Shown here piece after piece: positions 34,537 to 46,298 of a stretch of DNA of 64,000 nt. The stretch is taken from contig NC_089494.1 in NCBI RefSeq assembly GCF_036850765.1, forward strand, positions 55,755,809 through 55,819,808, in the 5' to 3' direction. Origin of the DNA: Saccopteryx bilineata. Lineage: Eukaryota; Chordata; Mammalia; Chiroptera; Emballonuridae. The translations under genes and the position numbers were made by a program. Below the pieces are notes generated by a model. The model did not search any database. It was not told the DNA's origin and saw nothing but the letters and a program-made list of their open reading frames with translations. How positions within the stretch are numbered: the first letter of the stretch is position 1; the number at the start of each line of letters is the position of its first letter.

Positions 34537-34918
34537 TGTCACAATGACAAAAACTACTCAGAGACCAGATGAAATGCACAGAGGGGCTAGGGGAGGCAAC
34601 AGTCTTTGTCAGCAGATCAAAGGACTGCAACCCCATCCCCAACCTTACTCAGATATTTATTGGCCAGTACAAATAACTCACGGAAGCAGAAAGAGGTTCT
34701 CAGGGGGTGAAGCAAAGTACAAGGAACATGCTGACTCCTAATCTCTGTTCTGAGAGCCTAAACAATTTTTTTATTAAATCTTTTCCTATTTTGTTGTTTC
34801 TAGTACATGGTCAGAGAGGCCCCTGGACTCTAGTCTGCTCAGGGCTTTTGCCCTAGGGCACCTCCCTGTCTCTAATTATTATACTAACTCTGCATGTTTT
34901 CATAGCATGTTCTCACAG
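34537..34918 (+). repeat. Solo LTR inserted in the L1
   Basis: Begins TGTCACAATG at 34537 and ends near 'catgttctcaca'. It interrupts L1 text that in intact copies reads 'atggtggttcctcaaaaaac'. Near-matching flanks (gtggttc and gtgattc) look like a target-site duplication. An ATTAAA signal lies in 'ttttttattaaatcttttcc'. No internal retroviral sequence. Confidence 0.75.
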
Positions 34919-35530
34919 TGATTCCTCAAAAAATTAAGAGTAGATCTCCCTTTTGACCCAGCAATCCCTCTACTGGGTATCTACCCACAAAACTCAAAAA
35001 CATTGGTACGTAAAGACACATGCACCCCTATGTTCAACGCAGCATCATTCACAGTGGCCAAGACACAGAAACAACCAAAAGTATCTCTCAACAGAGGATT
35101 GGATAAAGAAGATGTGGTACATATATACAATGGAATACTGCTCAGCCATAAGAAATGATGACAGTGTCATTTACGACAACATGAATGAACCTTGAGAACA
35201 TTATACTGGGCAAAATAAGTAAATCAGAAAAAGTTAAAAACTGTATTATTTCACACATAGGTGGGATGTAAAACTGAGACTCACGGACATAGATAAAAGT
35301 GAAGTGGTTACAAAGGGGATGGGGTTGTGGGAGAGGGGAATGTGTGGGTGGGGAAAAGAAGAAGGGTATAAAGAGGGACAAATATAAGGTAAAGAAAAGT
35401 GATTTGACTTTGTGTGATGGGTATACAACATAATCAACAGTTCAAATGCTATAGAAATGTTTACCTAAAACCTATCTACTCTTATGGATTAATGTCACCT
35501 TGTTATATTTAATTTTCTACATTAAACTTA
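34919..35530 (+). mobile_element. L1 3' end, right piece
   Basis: 'gacccagcaatccctctact', 'tacaatggaatactgctcag', then the 3' UTR 'gtggttacaaaggggatgg' and the tail ending in 'attaaacttaaaaatc'. It completes the L1 that starts at 31780. Confidence 0.9.
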
Positions 35531-35536
35531 AAAATC

Positions 35537-35537
<1 letters not shown>

Positions 35538-35596
<59 letters not shown>

Positions 35597-35615
35597 AGAA
35601 AAAGAAAGAAAACTT
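35538..35615. repeat. (GAAA)n microsatellite at an L1 tail
   Basis: About 16-18 GAAA units directly after the L1 poly-A end, as often arises from A-tail expansion. Confidence 0.96.
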
Positions 35616-35619
35616 TTGA

Positions 35620-36590
35620 TTGAAAAATAATTTTCTTCACAGGTGATTAATGATTAACACAGTGTCTTAAATTATTCAAAATATAAAGTTACTTTAAAAC
35701 AATTCCTCATTATGTTAAAAGAGAAAACAAAAACTCATTGTATATGACCTATTATTACTAACACATCCAGGGAACAGATGAAGGAACCGTGACAGCATGT
35801 ATGAACAGTTTTTCCCACAAAAAGTTGGCTATTTGGGTTGACTGCCTGGTCATAGCAAATAAAGGCAGATTGTGTAGAAGACTATTTAGCCTCCAGAAAA
35901 AGAGAGCACCTTTTAATAATTTTTAAAAAATACCAAAAACTGTGCAGGTTTAGTCTTTGGATTTTGTCTTAAAATAAATACTATGGTTTTCTTGTTTCCA
36001 ACTTTCATAAAAGTAATATGCATAGCACTTTCTAACTGTAGTATTTCCCATTAGAGTTCTAGAGCTGTGTAGAACTCTATGTCAGCTCAATACTCTTCAA
36101 TACTTATATATGAAGTAATATTATAGTAATAAAACATACATACAGAACGCTATAGGACATAACCCTCCAGCAAGTGTTAAACGTACTTTGGGAATACGGC
36201 TCACTGGGAAAGTTCTAACCAACAAAAATCTCTTATTTCATGCAATATGTGAGGAGAGTCCTTTCATATTCTTATTAATATTCATTAGTTCATTTTTAAT
36301 AGACAGAAAAACACAAAATAAAACACTCCATAAACCCACAATACATGTAAACTCGGTGATACAAAAAACAATATGAATAATACATACAAATGGGAAGACA
36401 TTTGAAATACTACTGAAATATATAAAAATAAACATGTCTTCCTCCATCTCCAGATCTAAACCTTTTCCACAAAGATGGACAGTGTTAGCAATTTCTTGCA
36501 CATCCTTCAAGGAGATAAATGGCATATCCCACACACTAATCTTTTAAAGTTTCAGCCAAAGAATCATTCAAAAACAATTATTCTGAGCTT
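35620..36590. other. AT-rich non-coding interval
   Basis: No recognised element. Confidence 0.4.
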
Positions 36591-36594
36591 TGTA

Positions 36595-36985
36595 TTTTTA
36601 TTTAATATGTCTTAGAGATCTTTTCTAATGAGTAAACATAGATCTGTTCTACTTCCTAAAAGAGTCTGGTAGTGTTCTAGTGTGAATGAGCCATAATTAT
36701 TTAACAGTGTCTTCAATTTGTGAACATTTAGGCTACATCTAATTTTACTTATTTTTTTATTTGTCAATTACAAATTATGCTGCAGTAGACACACTGAACA
36801 TAACTTGGAGACTGTCCATGAGCGTACCTACAGAAAAAATTTCCAAAGAGTGAATTGCGTGAACAAATGCATGTGCATTTGAAGTTTTCATAGATATTAC
36901 TAAATTGCCTTCCAAAAGATACAACCAATTTACATTCCTAACAGCCATGTGAGAATGCCTGTTGCCTCCAGCCTCGCCAAACTTC
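36595..36985. repeat. Old mammalian L1-type fragment
   Basis: Phrases 'aattatgctgcagtagacac', 'aaattgccttccaaaagat' and 'caatttacattcctaacag' correspond to a widespread ancient L1 3'-region sequence. Subfamily and orientation not resolved. Confidence 0.5.
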
Positions 36986-36994
36986 ACCAAAAGG

Positions 36995-37370
36995 TGCTGA
37001 AATCTTAACTTCCACTACCTATGAAAGTGCCTTATTTGGAAGGAGGGTCTTGGCAGATGACCAAATTAAGAAGAAGTTATTAGGGTGAGCCCTCATCCAT
37101 TGTGACTGTGTCCGTAAAAGGGGGAACATTTGACACAGAGACAGACAGGCTCACAGGGAGAATGTCATGTGAGGATGAAGGCAGAGTTCAGGATGATGCT
37201 TCTACAAGGCAAGGAATGTCCAAGACTGCCTGCAAACATCAGACACCAGGAGAGAGGCATGAAAGAGACTCTCCCTCCCAGTGCTCAGAAGGAATCTCCA
37301 GACTGTGAGATGGTAAGTTTGTTATTTTAAGCCACCTGGTTTATGAAAGTCGAAACTATCTCGTTGTTGC
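36995..37370 (+). repeat. MLT1-like (ERVL-MaLR) LTR
   Basis: The ordered motifs 'ccttatttggaaggagggtc', 'attagggtgagccctcatcc', 'gtgactgtgtccgtaaaag', 'cagactgtgaga', 'ttattttaagccacctgg' follow MLT1 LTRs of mammals. Diverged; boundaries approximate. Confidence 0.7.
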
Positions 37371-37374
37371 TCTC

Positions 37375-38460
37375 AATTCATCCTTTCTCTTATCGTCATG
37401 TACCCTTTAATGTTTTCATTTTTATGCTGTTCAGCACCCTAGTGCAGTGTCTTGCATGTAACAAAAATTAATGCACATATCCTGAGTGCAGAATGCTATA
37501 ATAAGTAGGCTAGTAAAATGACAAAAAGAAATTCATAGGTGAAAATGGTAGGTTATTATTGTTTTGAAGTTGAACATTTGATTTATATTATTGACCCTTT
37601 CTATTTTGGTCCTAAAAACACTTCTGCATAGTCTATGCCTATTTTTCTATTGGATTATGCATTATTTATTATTGATTTGTACAGTCTTTTGTAAGCCAAA
37701 GAAATTACCAGTTTTTTACGTGTTGCAAATATACTCCAGCTTCCAATTTGTTTTTTTAATTTAATAAAAGCACATTATACTAATTCTTTTATATTTTTAT
37801 AATACTTTCATGTGGTAATATGGCCAAATAGTCAAAAGTTCTGTAAGGTTTTTGAAGTTTCTGTCTTATTTGGAGACATTTTTATACTTTTAAATTATAA
37901 ATAATTACAACATATTTTATGGTTCTATTTTTTTTATTTAAATTTTGACTCATATTAGATGAAATCACACATTAGGACAAAAATGCCAAATATTAGCAGT
38001 TTTCATATGATTCAACTTAATGAATTATTTCTCAGTATGAGTAAGGTACTTGATCTAGTTTACATTTTTCTTAATGCTATCCAGGTGCTAATTTTATTAG
38101 AATATGAACTATTTTTTTCTCTAATAACTTTTAAACAGAACCAAGTATGATAAATATTTAGGTCAATTTCTGTTTTTTTCTGACTTGTATATTCTTATTT
38201 CTAATATAGTCTATTTTTATAACAATGAATATTCATCACTCCTTATTATAAGTAAAATAGAGAATATTCCTACATATTCATATATATGTATTTTTGCAAA
38301 TATACTTAAGAACTGCTAAATTTCTCCTCCCTTTGCCCTTAAGGAAGGAGCACAAATCCATTTGGAATTTGGTTGAATTTGCACTAAATTTGTATAGATT
38401 ATTGTGGAGAAACTAATATCCTTACAAAACTGAGCCTTATTATTCAAGAAAAATTACTGC
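37375..38460. other. AT-rich non-coding interval
   Basis: No recognised element or gene. Confidence 0.4.
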
Positions 38461-38465
38461 TTTCT

Positions 38466-38935
38466 ACTCGGCCAGAAAAAAGAAGGAAATTTTAGCTTTT
38501 GCAACAGCATGGATGTACTTGGAGAGTATTATACTAAGTGAAATAAGCCAGTCAGAGAAAGATAAGTATTGTATGATTTAATTTATATGTGGAATCTAAT
38601 GAATAAAATAAACTAACAAACAAAACAGAAACAGCCTCATAGATAGAAAACAGTCTGCTGTCAGAGGGGAGGATGACTGGGGGGTTGTGGAAAAATGGTA
38701 AAGGGATTAAGAAAAAAGAAAAAATGCATAGACACATGCGACAGTATGGTGATCACCAGAGGAAAAGCAGGTGGGGGAGGCAGGAGAGGGTAAAGGGAAG
38801 ATAAATGGAAGGAAAACTGACTGGGGGCGGTGAACACGCAATACAATATACAGATGATATATCATGAAATTGTATACCTGAAACCTATATAATTTTATTA
38901 AACGATGTCACTCCAGTCAATTCAATTTAAAAAAA
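38466..38935 (+). repeat. L1 3' end fragment (older lineage)
   Basis: Encodes the C-terminal tail of ORF2 in broken form ('gtgaaataagccagtcagag') and a G-rich 3' UTR 'gaggatgactggggggttg', ending 'ataattttattaaacgatgt'. It resembles the tail of the old L1 at 26750-27170 more than the young L1. Confidence 0.8.
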
Positions 38936-39799
38936 CCTTCCCAAAAAAATTCTTTAAAAATTTTTTCTCCAAATTATGTTTTATTAATGTAGTACTTAAT
39001 TCTCCTTAGATTTGGCGTTATAAATGAGATCTTTCCCATGTCAATGTGTTCAACACGTTCCTCTTAACGTTAGTTGATTGAAAATGTATTGATTTAGATA
39101 AGTAATGTGCTGATTTGTAAGTTACCACTTTGCAGAAGTTATAGATTTAATGTTATGATAAATCCATTAGTGCTACAGGTAATAATAATATCATCTACAA
39201 ACAATGTTTGTCTCCTTCTTTTCATTATTTTACTTTTCCTATTTGTATTACTTTGTACTTCAACAAAACACTAAATAAGTCTTAACATGTGTTCTCCTCC
39301 TTAATTCTGATACTAAAGTGATTCTTTTATCATTTTGCCATTAAGCCCTAACTCCAGGAAGGACAAAGGAAAGGGATAAATTCTAACATTTGAATTTTAT
39401 AGTCTACAAGCTTAAAATTAATTTTAAAACACCTGCATCATATGGTTGTTATGAGAGTAAACTTATGATAGCAGGCCTGAGCCTTTAATAAATGTTATGC
39501 AACTCTTTCTCCTAAAACATTTTACATACTTTTAATCATTCCATATATCTATTAGAGAAGAATACTACTTTTATTTAAGTAAAAATTGTTTGGAACAAAA
39601 ATATTCTGCCATAATTAAATCATCACACCTTTATTATGTTAATTTTATAAAGACGTCACTGTGAGAGCTCAGGCACTGCCATTTCCAAAAGACTTTCTTA
39701 CTCATTTTCATGACTAGGCTACAGCTGCCCTAGATCAGGTTCTTACCACCCAGACTGCCGAGTGGCCTCCTATTACAATAATAATATCATAACAATAAT

Positions 39800-40040
39800 A
39801 GTACATAACATAATAGCAACTACACTTATAGAGCTTAACACTCACTGTGCCAGGCATTGTTCCACATGTTTTAACAATATTAACATTTAATTTTCATATT
39901 TTAATTCTCATTTTACATATGAGGAAACTGAAACAGAGTTGAAGAAATTTCCCAATATTTCAGCCTTGAAATAGTCAAGGTGCAAAACCAAGCAGCCCAT
40001 AGTCATAACCAGCACTGAATACCCATCTAAGTGTAGACTC
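39800..40040 (-). repeat. MIR fragment, minus strand
   Basis: 'tcattttacatatgaggaaactgaaac' zone and 'cactgtgccaggcattgttc' read as reverse MIR. Diverged. Confidence 0.6.
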
Positions 40041-40079
40041 TACACTCCTATTCATCCATTTGTGGATAGAAAAGGGAGC

Positions 40080-40325
40080 ACATACTCACAGACACAGACA
40101 ATAGTACGGGGATTATAAAAGGGGAGGGGGTGTTAGGGGAGGGGGAAGAGGGTAAAGGGGGATAAATGATGAAGGAAGGAGACTTGACTTGGGGTGGTGA
40201 ACACACAGTACAGTGTACAGATGTATTGCAGAGTTGTGTATCTGAAACCTATATAATTCTGTCGGCTAATGTCACCATAATAAACTCAATAAAAATTTTA
40301 AAAAATTAAAATAAAATAATAAATA
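40080..40325 (+). repeat. L1 3' tail inside LTR M copy 1
   Basis: G-rich 3' UTR ('aggggagggggtgttagggg'), 'cttgacttggggtggtgaac', and A-rich end 'aaataataaataaa'. LTR text resumes with 'cctgacaagatcaggg'. Insertion removed or replaced a few LTR bases. Confidence 0.8.
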
Positions 40326-40463
40326 AACCTGACAAGATCAGGGTGGACTACATGGCAGGCCTTACAGACTCAGAGACCTAAAGTAACCACATAGGATAGT
40401 CTGAAATTAAAACTTTCTAACTAAAAGGAAATCATGGCAGGTAATCATGTCCAAGGTTGGTAT

Positions 40464-40957
40464 TGAGAGAAGAGACACCAGAAGAATGCAGAAGAGGGGG
40501 GCCTACAAGGTCTGTGATCTTACTCTCAAGTCAGTGGCCTCAGTGTTTAGGACTGAGGGAGCAAGGGCAAACTAAGGTAAGTTTGAAAAATAACAAACCA
40601 CAGCTGGTCCTTGCTTGTTATCAGTTCCTTGAAATCAATTCTGCAGCACAAGCAAGAAGAATGAGTAATATGATTATCAAGGACAGACCCTCCGGCCTCC
40701 TCTCTTACCTCCTTCCCTCTCAGAGACACAAAAGCCACATAGGTCTGCAAACAAAGAAGCCATTCAAATCAGGCATTTGTCATGTGAAAGCGAAAGCTGT
40801 AAAGGTATATAAAATGTAAGAAATCTAACTTTGGGAAACTCGTGTCTTTGGTGCTACCAGCCCCACATGCTCTATCGGTAGGCTACAAATAAATCCTTCT
40901 TCCTTCATCAAGTTCTCTGGGTGTTTTATCCTCCATTTGTGGCTAATTCCTGCTACA
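40464..40957 (+). repeat. Solo LTR, family N, nested in LTR M copy 1
   Basis: 494 bp, TGAGAGAAG...CTGCTACA, with a perfect 4-bp duplication gtat at 40460-40463 and 40958-40961. TATA-like 'ggtatataaaatg' at ~40803 and AATAAA at ~40890 in the correct order for an LTR promoter and R-U5. The open frame across it (40457-40819) is not a gene. Confidence 0.88.
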
Positions 40958-42057
40958 GTATTTTTGACAAAAAGTCAGTCTTTACCTTAATTTAGCCTCT
41001 CTATTGTCTTTTTGCATCTACTATAACATACATTGGAATATAAGGGTAATTTTCATTTTTTCCAGACCCCCAGTACATAACCTCCCATTTGAGCAGGAGA
41101 TTACAGAGCCTCTCATTGTTGTTATGTTAATTAACTGTTAGCTATCCTATAACACAAACATACTATCCTATATGCACAAATGTAAAAGAAGTATGTGTCT
41201 GTTTGTTTTACTTTTTATCCAAACCCAAAGATTTACTGGTTTTTCTTTCTCTCACCTCCATAATCTATCCCCCATAGATGTCATATAACCCTTTAGGCCC
41301 CTCCTTTGATTGTAATGCATATAATAAGATGCAAAACTGCCATTCTCTGGAGCATTTTCTCAATCCCTTGAGATTTTGCTTCCTAACAGTTGTCAGTTTG
41401 GCTCAAATAAACTCATAAAAATTCTGACAGGTTTGGACGGTTTTTACATCGACACATTCATTCAATATATGATATTGATTCTTTCTCTTTAACATCTGTT
41501 CCCTTACTTTCCTTTATATTTCTTTAGAAAGCACCCTAAAATAAGGCCTGATGAAGTTCTCCTAATTGACTGCCATTGTCTCCTAATTAATCTTCCCAAT
41601 TCCTCTCTGCTCTGCACCCCGCCCCTCCTTTTATCCAACACTCTTCTGCCAGGTTAATGTTTTTGAAATAGAATTCAAGTGTACATATATTAATTTGGCC
41701 TGTAAATAAGAATTCAATCTACCAAGTTCCCCCAAATATTTCTATGTGTAGTTTATATTTTATCTAAGCTAGATTTTTCATCATTTCTTAAAAAGAATCA
41801 ACATTTTCCAAACTTTCATTTCATTCTATATATTTGTGGACAAAAAAGGGGCCACAGGCTGAACCTGACAAGGTCAGGGTAAACTTGCATGGTGTCCCTG
41901 AAACTCAGGGACCTAAAGCAATCACGCAGGATGGTCTGAAGTTGACTTAAACTAAAAGCAGTTTATGGTGGATAGTCATGTCCTAGGGAGTTATTCTTTA
42001 TCTGGACAAAGGTCACTGCTTACTTTCAAACTTGTCTGTTGCCTTTTGCATCTACAG

Positions 42058-43579
42058 CAGTGGTTCTCAAAGTGTGTACCAGGGCACACTGGTGTACCCA
42101 AGACTTCCAGATGCGCCTTATGGTATTCCAGAGAAATATGTGCCTGTTGGGGACCAAAAAACCAACAGGGTTTTGGAGTTTAGATTTTGGGGGGACAGAG
42201 GTATGGGAATGAGCTGTAAGCTGACAGTCTGCCCAACCCCCCACCTCACTTGCCTGATTAGGTTGCAAAAGGCTGTTAAACTGTGGTGCTGGATTGTTAC
42301 ACTACCCCCCATGTTCCCTGGAAAGACTGGAAGCAAGTTTCTTCTATCCTTTGTTTGGTGTAAAGTTAAGATGGTATGTTGATTTGCTAATGGTCTCACT
42401 TTGCCCTACAAATAAAGCAAGATGCAGTTTTGGGGCACGCTTTGTTCTTGCCAGCAGCAATTACAGGGCCCTCCTGACCCCGTATTTTCTTAGTTCTACG
42501 TATTTTCTTAATCCTGCACCATTCCCACTTGGGACCTGTGCTGGTTCTCAGCATGCACCCAGATATAAAAATAAATACAGTTACTCTATTATACCATTTC
42601 ATTATGGAAATACCATTCTTTTTGTTAACACATCATTATTTTATTTATTATTAACACGTCATTATATTATTTTGAGATAAATACACCAAAATAAAACGGA
42701 TAGATTTCTCATAAAGAAGAGTGATATTGAAGAATCCGATTCTGTAAGTGAGCAAAAGTTAAGTGTAAATAAAATAGGACTTGAAGGCTGATGGGCAGAA
42801 TTTAATTTATAGCATTTTCCATCACTTAACACTGAACAATAGGATTGGTTTAGAAACCCATTCATGAAAACTTCAAGTGATTTTGGTTTAACATTAACAG
42901 AAGAAGAAGAACTGGCAGCTATATCCACTAATCGTGTATTGATGATTAAACATAAGGAATTGTCTCTTGAAGCCTTTTGGATTTTTATAAAAGAAGAATA
43001 TGTAGCAATATATAAAAAGCTTTGAACATTTTACTACAATTTTCAACATCCTATTTATGTGAATTAGGATTTTCTACCCTCAACACAATTAAGAGTAAAA
43101 AGAGAGGAATTCTTCAATGTATTGATGAGGAAATGAGAGTTTGCCTTTCAAATATATGCCCAAACATTGAAGAAATCACTAGGACACATCAGGCTCATGT
43201 TTCTCATAAACACAAGAATGAAAAAACTTAACAAATTCACGCCAGGACCTGCCGAATTTACTAAATCTTACTAAGAATGTATCTCTATATATAAAAAGAT
43301 AACTTGAGGTTTTTTCTTTTTTAACTCCTCTTTTTTACAAATTCTAAAAAGCATAACTCAAAAAATGTAACATAAAAATGTTTTTTAATGTCAGAATAAA
43401 TTTAATTTTGTCATATTTATTTCATTTAATTACCATAAAAGCACACTTAGACTTTATATTTTTTCTTTAATATTTGACTTAATTATTATAACATTTCTCA
43501 GAAATTTGTATATAGTGCGCCTACAATTATTTGCAAGATTTTAAATGCACCCCGACTTCGAAAAGTTTGAGAACCACTG
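42058..43579 (+). mobile_element. hAT DNA transposon (ZBED5/FAM200-related) inside an LTR
   Basis: 1,522 bp with inverted ends CAGTGGTTCTCAAAGTGTG and (complement of the right end) CAGTGGTTCTCAAACTTTTC. 8-bp duplication atctacag (42050-42057) and atctgcag (43580-43587), 7 of 8. A C-terminal transposase remnant lies within. The N-terminal two thirds of a full-length hAT transposase are missing, so it is an internally deleted copy. Confidence 0.9.
42780..43231 (+). pseudogene. hAT transposase C-terminal remnant
   Basis: Broken frames encode 'LEAFWIFIKEEY' and, in the open stretch from 43022, 'QFSTSYLCELGFSTLNTIKS' followed by 'MRVCLSNICPNIEEI'. This is the hAT C-terminal dimerisation region as seen in ZBED5/FAM200-like proteins (typical form FSTTYLCE.GFS...K.K.R). 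A stop (TGA at 43022-43024) and a frameshift inactivate it. Confidence 0.85.
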
Positions 43580-43985
43580 ATCTGCAGTAATGTACGTGAT
43601 AACATGACTTTGAAATGTAGGGGTAATTTTTTTTCTGCCCCCCTCAGGGCAGGAATCCCACCAGAGCAGGAACCAACAAACCCCTTATCATTACTATTAT
43701 CATGTTAATTAGCTTACCTATCTTATGCCTCCCTAAGTAAAAGAAGTTTCAGTATATACATTACTACTTTTTATCTAATCCCAGAGATTTCTCCCACTTT
43801 ACTTTCTCCTGCCTCTCTAATCTATCTCCATTCCATTTCATGTAACCCCCATACGTCTCTCCCTTTGATTCTGATGCATAAAATAGGGGTAAAACCATCA
43901 TTTCCCGGAGCACTTTCTCAATCTGCTACCCTACAATTGTCAACAGTTGGGCTCAAATAAATTCATAAAAATTCTTACAGGTTTA

Positions 43986-44185
43986 GGCCTGACCTGTGGT
44001 GGCGCAGTGGATAAAGCGTCGACCTGGAAATGCCGAGGTCGCCGGTTTGAAACCCTGGGCTTGCCTGGTCAAGGCACATATGGGAGTTGATGCCTCCAGC
44101 TCCTCCCCGCTCTCTCTGTCTTTCTCTCTTCCTTTCTCTCTCCTCTCTAAAATGAATAAATAAAATAAAATAAAAAAATTAAAAA
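43986..44185 (+). mobile_element. GGCCTGACC-type SINE inside LTR M copy 2
   Basis: Full head GGCCTGACCTGTGGTGGCGC, body 'catatgggagttgatgcctc', CT-rich block and A-rich tail. Perfect 18-bp duplication aaaattcttacaggttta on both sides (left copy ends at 43985, right copy at 44186-44203). One of the best-preserved SINEs here. Confidence 0.95.
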
Positions 44186-44587
44186 AAAATTCTTACAGGT
44201 TTAGAAGTCCTTTCTACATTGACATACTATTTTCTCTACCAAGACCGGCCTCTTCTTATCTCTTTATAAATTCTAAGCCATTTTTCAAGGACCTTTTCAA
44301 ATGTTAACTACGCCAAGGAATACTTTCTCAAGCCTCAGGCTGAAAGTGGTTTCTCCCTCTTTTTTCCCTAACCTGGCAATTTGAACTACGCTTGTGGCAT
44401 GAATCATATTTTATTTTGCAGTAAGTTATTTGTGTACATATGGCCACAGCCTGGGCTTGTGTGCTGGTAAAATATTTATATAGGAAACTGTACTGAAGTA
44501 TATTTAGAGAGGGTTTTATGATTAGGTTGAGTTTGGATAGACAAAGAAGATGAGGATAGCATTACAGAATGAGCTTTAAAAAGGGAG

Positions 44588-45128
44588 TGTATGGCCAGTA
44601 TCTGCGGCTGCCATCAAAACCGCCTGACAATGCAGGTTCAGGTTTGATTCGGACCAATGGTAATGAAACAGTTGAGCCAAAAGCTGGTGTTCCGTTGTCC
44701 TTTGTTCTAGACTTGCACCTGGCGGGTGAGAAATACACACAGTGGGAAATACTTCTCTTTCCATCCAGGGCTCTCAAAGCCACTGACTCATCCCAGTTTC
44801 CTAGAATCAAAGGTTTCTACCTCACCAGTCTTATTCTCTTCTATTCCCCATTCCTTCTCCTAACCCATCATTCCAGTTGCCTCCTCCACATGGCTTCCCT
44901 GCATTGCCACCATGGGCTCTTCCTAGAACATAATCATTCTTTTCCGGAACGTGATTTCTCCTCCTTTTAAAACCTTTTGGCGCGAAAGCCCTCCCCCAAT
45001 ACACATTAGAATAATCACGCCCATCCCAAGCAATAAGGGCAATTAATATTATCACCTGGGCGACGGGCATCCACGTGGGCAGCACCAACTATAACAAAGT
45101 GAGCATAATATATTTCATCTGCCCAACA
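44588..45128 (-). repeat. Solo LTR, family L, second copy, minus strand
   Basis: On the minus strand it runs TGTTGGGCAG...GGCCATACA and is flanked by a perfect 5-bp duplication, gggag (44583-44587, 45129-45133). ~540 bp. It represents the empty form of the LTR at 27766, which carries a SINE. Confidence 0.9.
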
Positions 45129-45553
45129 GGGAGAAAAATAGGAGGTGTGACAACAGGAAGGGGAATTGTATAAGGGAGAAACTAGCAATAATGCTGAAAA
45201 GATCAAGTAGGGCTATACTATCGAGGACATTTAATTACTTATTAAATAATTTAGATTTGATCTTGAAGGCAACAAAACACTTGTTAAGGTTTTCTGTTCG
45301 GAAATGGAATGCCTGTAAGTGGTGCACCAGGAAGGTTCATCAGGTGCAGAATACAGGACAGACTGACAGATGAGAAGACTGGTGGCAAAGGAGTAACCAA
45401 CCACAGAGTCAGGCCAAAAATTAAATTACCACTCTAATTAAACGACTCAAATCTTAGATGTGATTGGACAGAGGATATTACTGTATCCAAAAAGAAAATA
45501 GTCTCAAAGAAGCAATTTAAACACCATAAGCTTAGAGATCAAAGGACAATATA

Positions 45554-46110
45554 TGTAAGGCCAGTGGCCGCCAGCGGCCATGCAGGCTCAGGTTTGCATT
45601 GGATTCGAGCAGATGGTAAAGAAACAGTGGAGCCAGAAAACGGTGGGCCATTTCATTTTTAGAGTCTCGTAATGGCAGATGAGCAAACAGGCAGGGAAGA
45701 CTGCTTCTCTTTCTCCCATCTCAGGACCCCGTTAGTCTCAGCACCCCCAACCAAACAGGCTTGGCCAAAATCAGGGCTCCTCAACCCCAATTCCTTGGTC
45801 TCTGGTTCCACAACCCAGACTCCTTCTCTGATTCACTCTCTGGACTCACCTCTCCCTGCACTCTCCAGCAAAAGACCACCTGGGGGGGAAAACCCTTTTC
45901 CAGCAAATAGTCGCCCCTCCCCACTGTGGCAGGCAATGCACAGTTTGCAATCTGCCGCTGTGAGGGCAAGCACCAGCAGGCTTCCATAGACTATACACAC
46001 ATGGTGCTGCCCCAATACAATGCAAAATACAAGCAGCAAACCTAAACACACTTGTTTACCCAAGAATATCCCTCTTAGCAAACTAAATATTTTGTAATCA
46101 AATATTCTCT
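45554..46110 (-). repeat. Solo LTR, family K, minus strand
   Basis: Ends are inverted: plus-strand left TGTAAGGCCAGTGG at 45554 and right 'tattctcttaca' near 46113 (TGTAAG...CTTACA). On the minus strand the end 'ttctggctccactgtttctt' resembles the end of the plus-strand LTR at 14246. Minus-strand open frames here come from the LTR and are not genes. Confidence 0.72.
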
Positions 46111-46254
46111 TACAACAAGGAGAGAGTCTCTGGTCTGTACCTATTAATAAAGGCCTACATTTGTATACTTCTCCATTTTTTTAAATTCCAAAACCTGGAA
46201 ACACATCTCTGCATACCCTTACTGAAGAGATAAAACCAATTTTTGTAGAGATTA

Positions 46255-46298
46255 TTAAATTGTACATTTAATCTTCACAACAAGACTACAATTTAGAC
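46255..46298 (-). repeat. MIR, left piece
   Basis: 'tttaatcttcacaacaagac' continues at 46637 ('actattttccctattttacag'), the reverse MIR layout. Split by the hAT MITE at 46299-46636. Confidence 0.6.

Larger units (their letters stand above)
40061..41454 (+). repeat. Solo LTR, family M, copy 1 (with L1 tail and a nested LTR)
   Basis: Begins TGTGGATAGAAAAGGGAG and ends 'tttacatcgaca'. A perfect 4-bp duplication, catt, is at 40057-40060 and 41455-41458, typical of class I ERVs. Shared with copy 2 (41835-44224): 'aacctgacaaggtcagggt'-like text, 'gtctttttgcatcta', 'aaataaactcataaaaattc'. It is interrupted by an L1 tail (40080-40325) and a second LTR (40464-40957). Confidence 0.82.
41835..44224 (+). 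repeat. Solo LTR, family M, copy 2 (with a hAT and a SINE inside)
   Basis: Begins TGTGGACAAAAAAGGGGCC and ends 'ttctacattgaca'. It corresponds in order to copy 1. The flanks are tatt and tact (3 of 4). A 1,522-bp hAT (42058-43579) and a SINE (43986-44185) are inserted. The 380 bp between copies 1 and 2 have no PBS or retroviral coding text. Confidence 0.8.

Noticed and set aside
42294..42680. Open frame 42294-42680 as a coding gene
   Set aside because: It is within the hAT element upstream of the transposase remnant and shows no domain.
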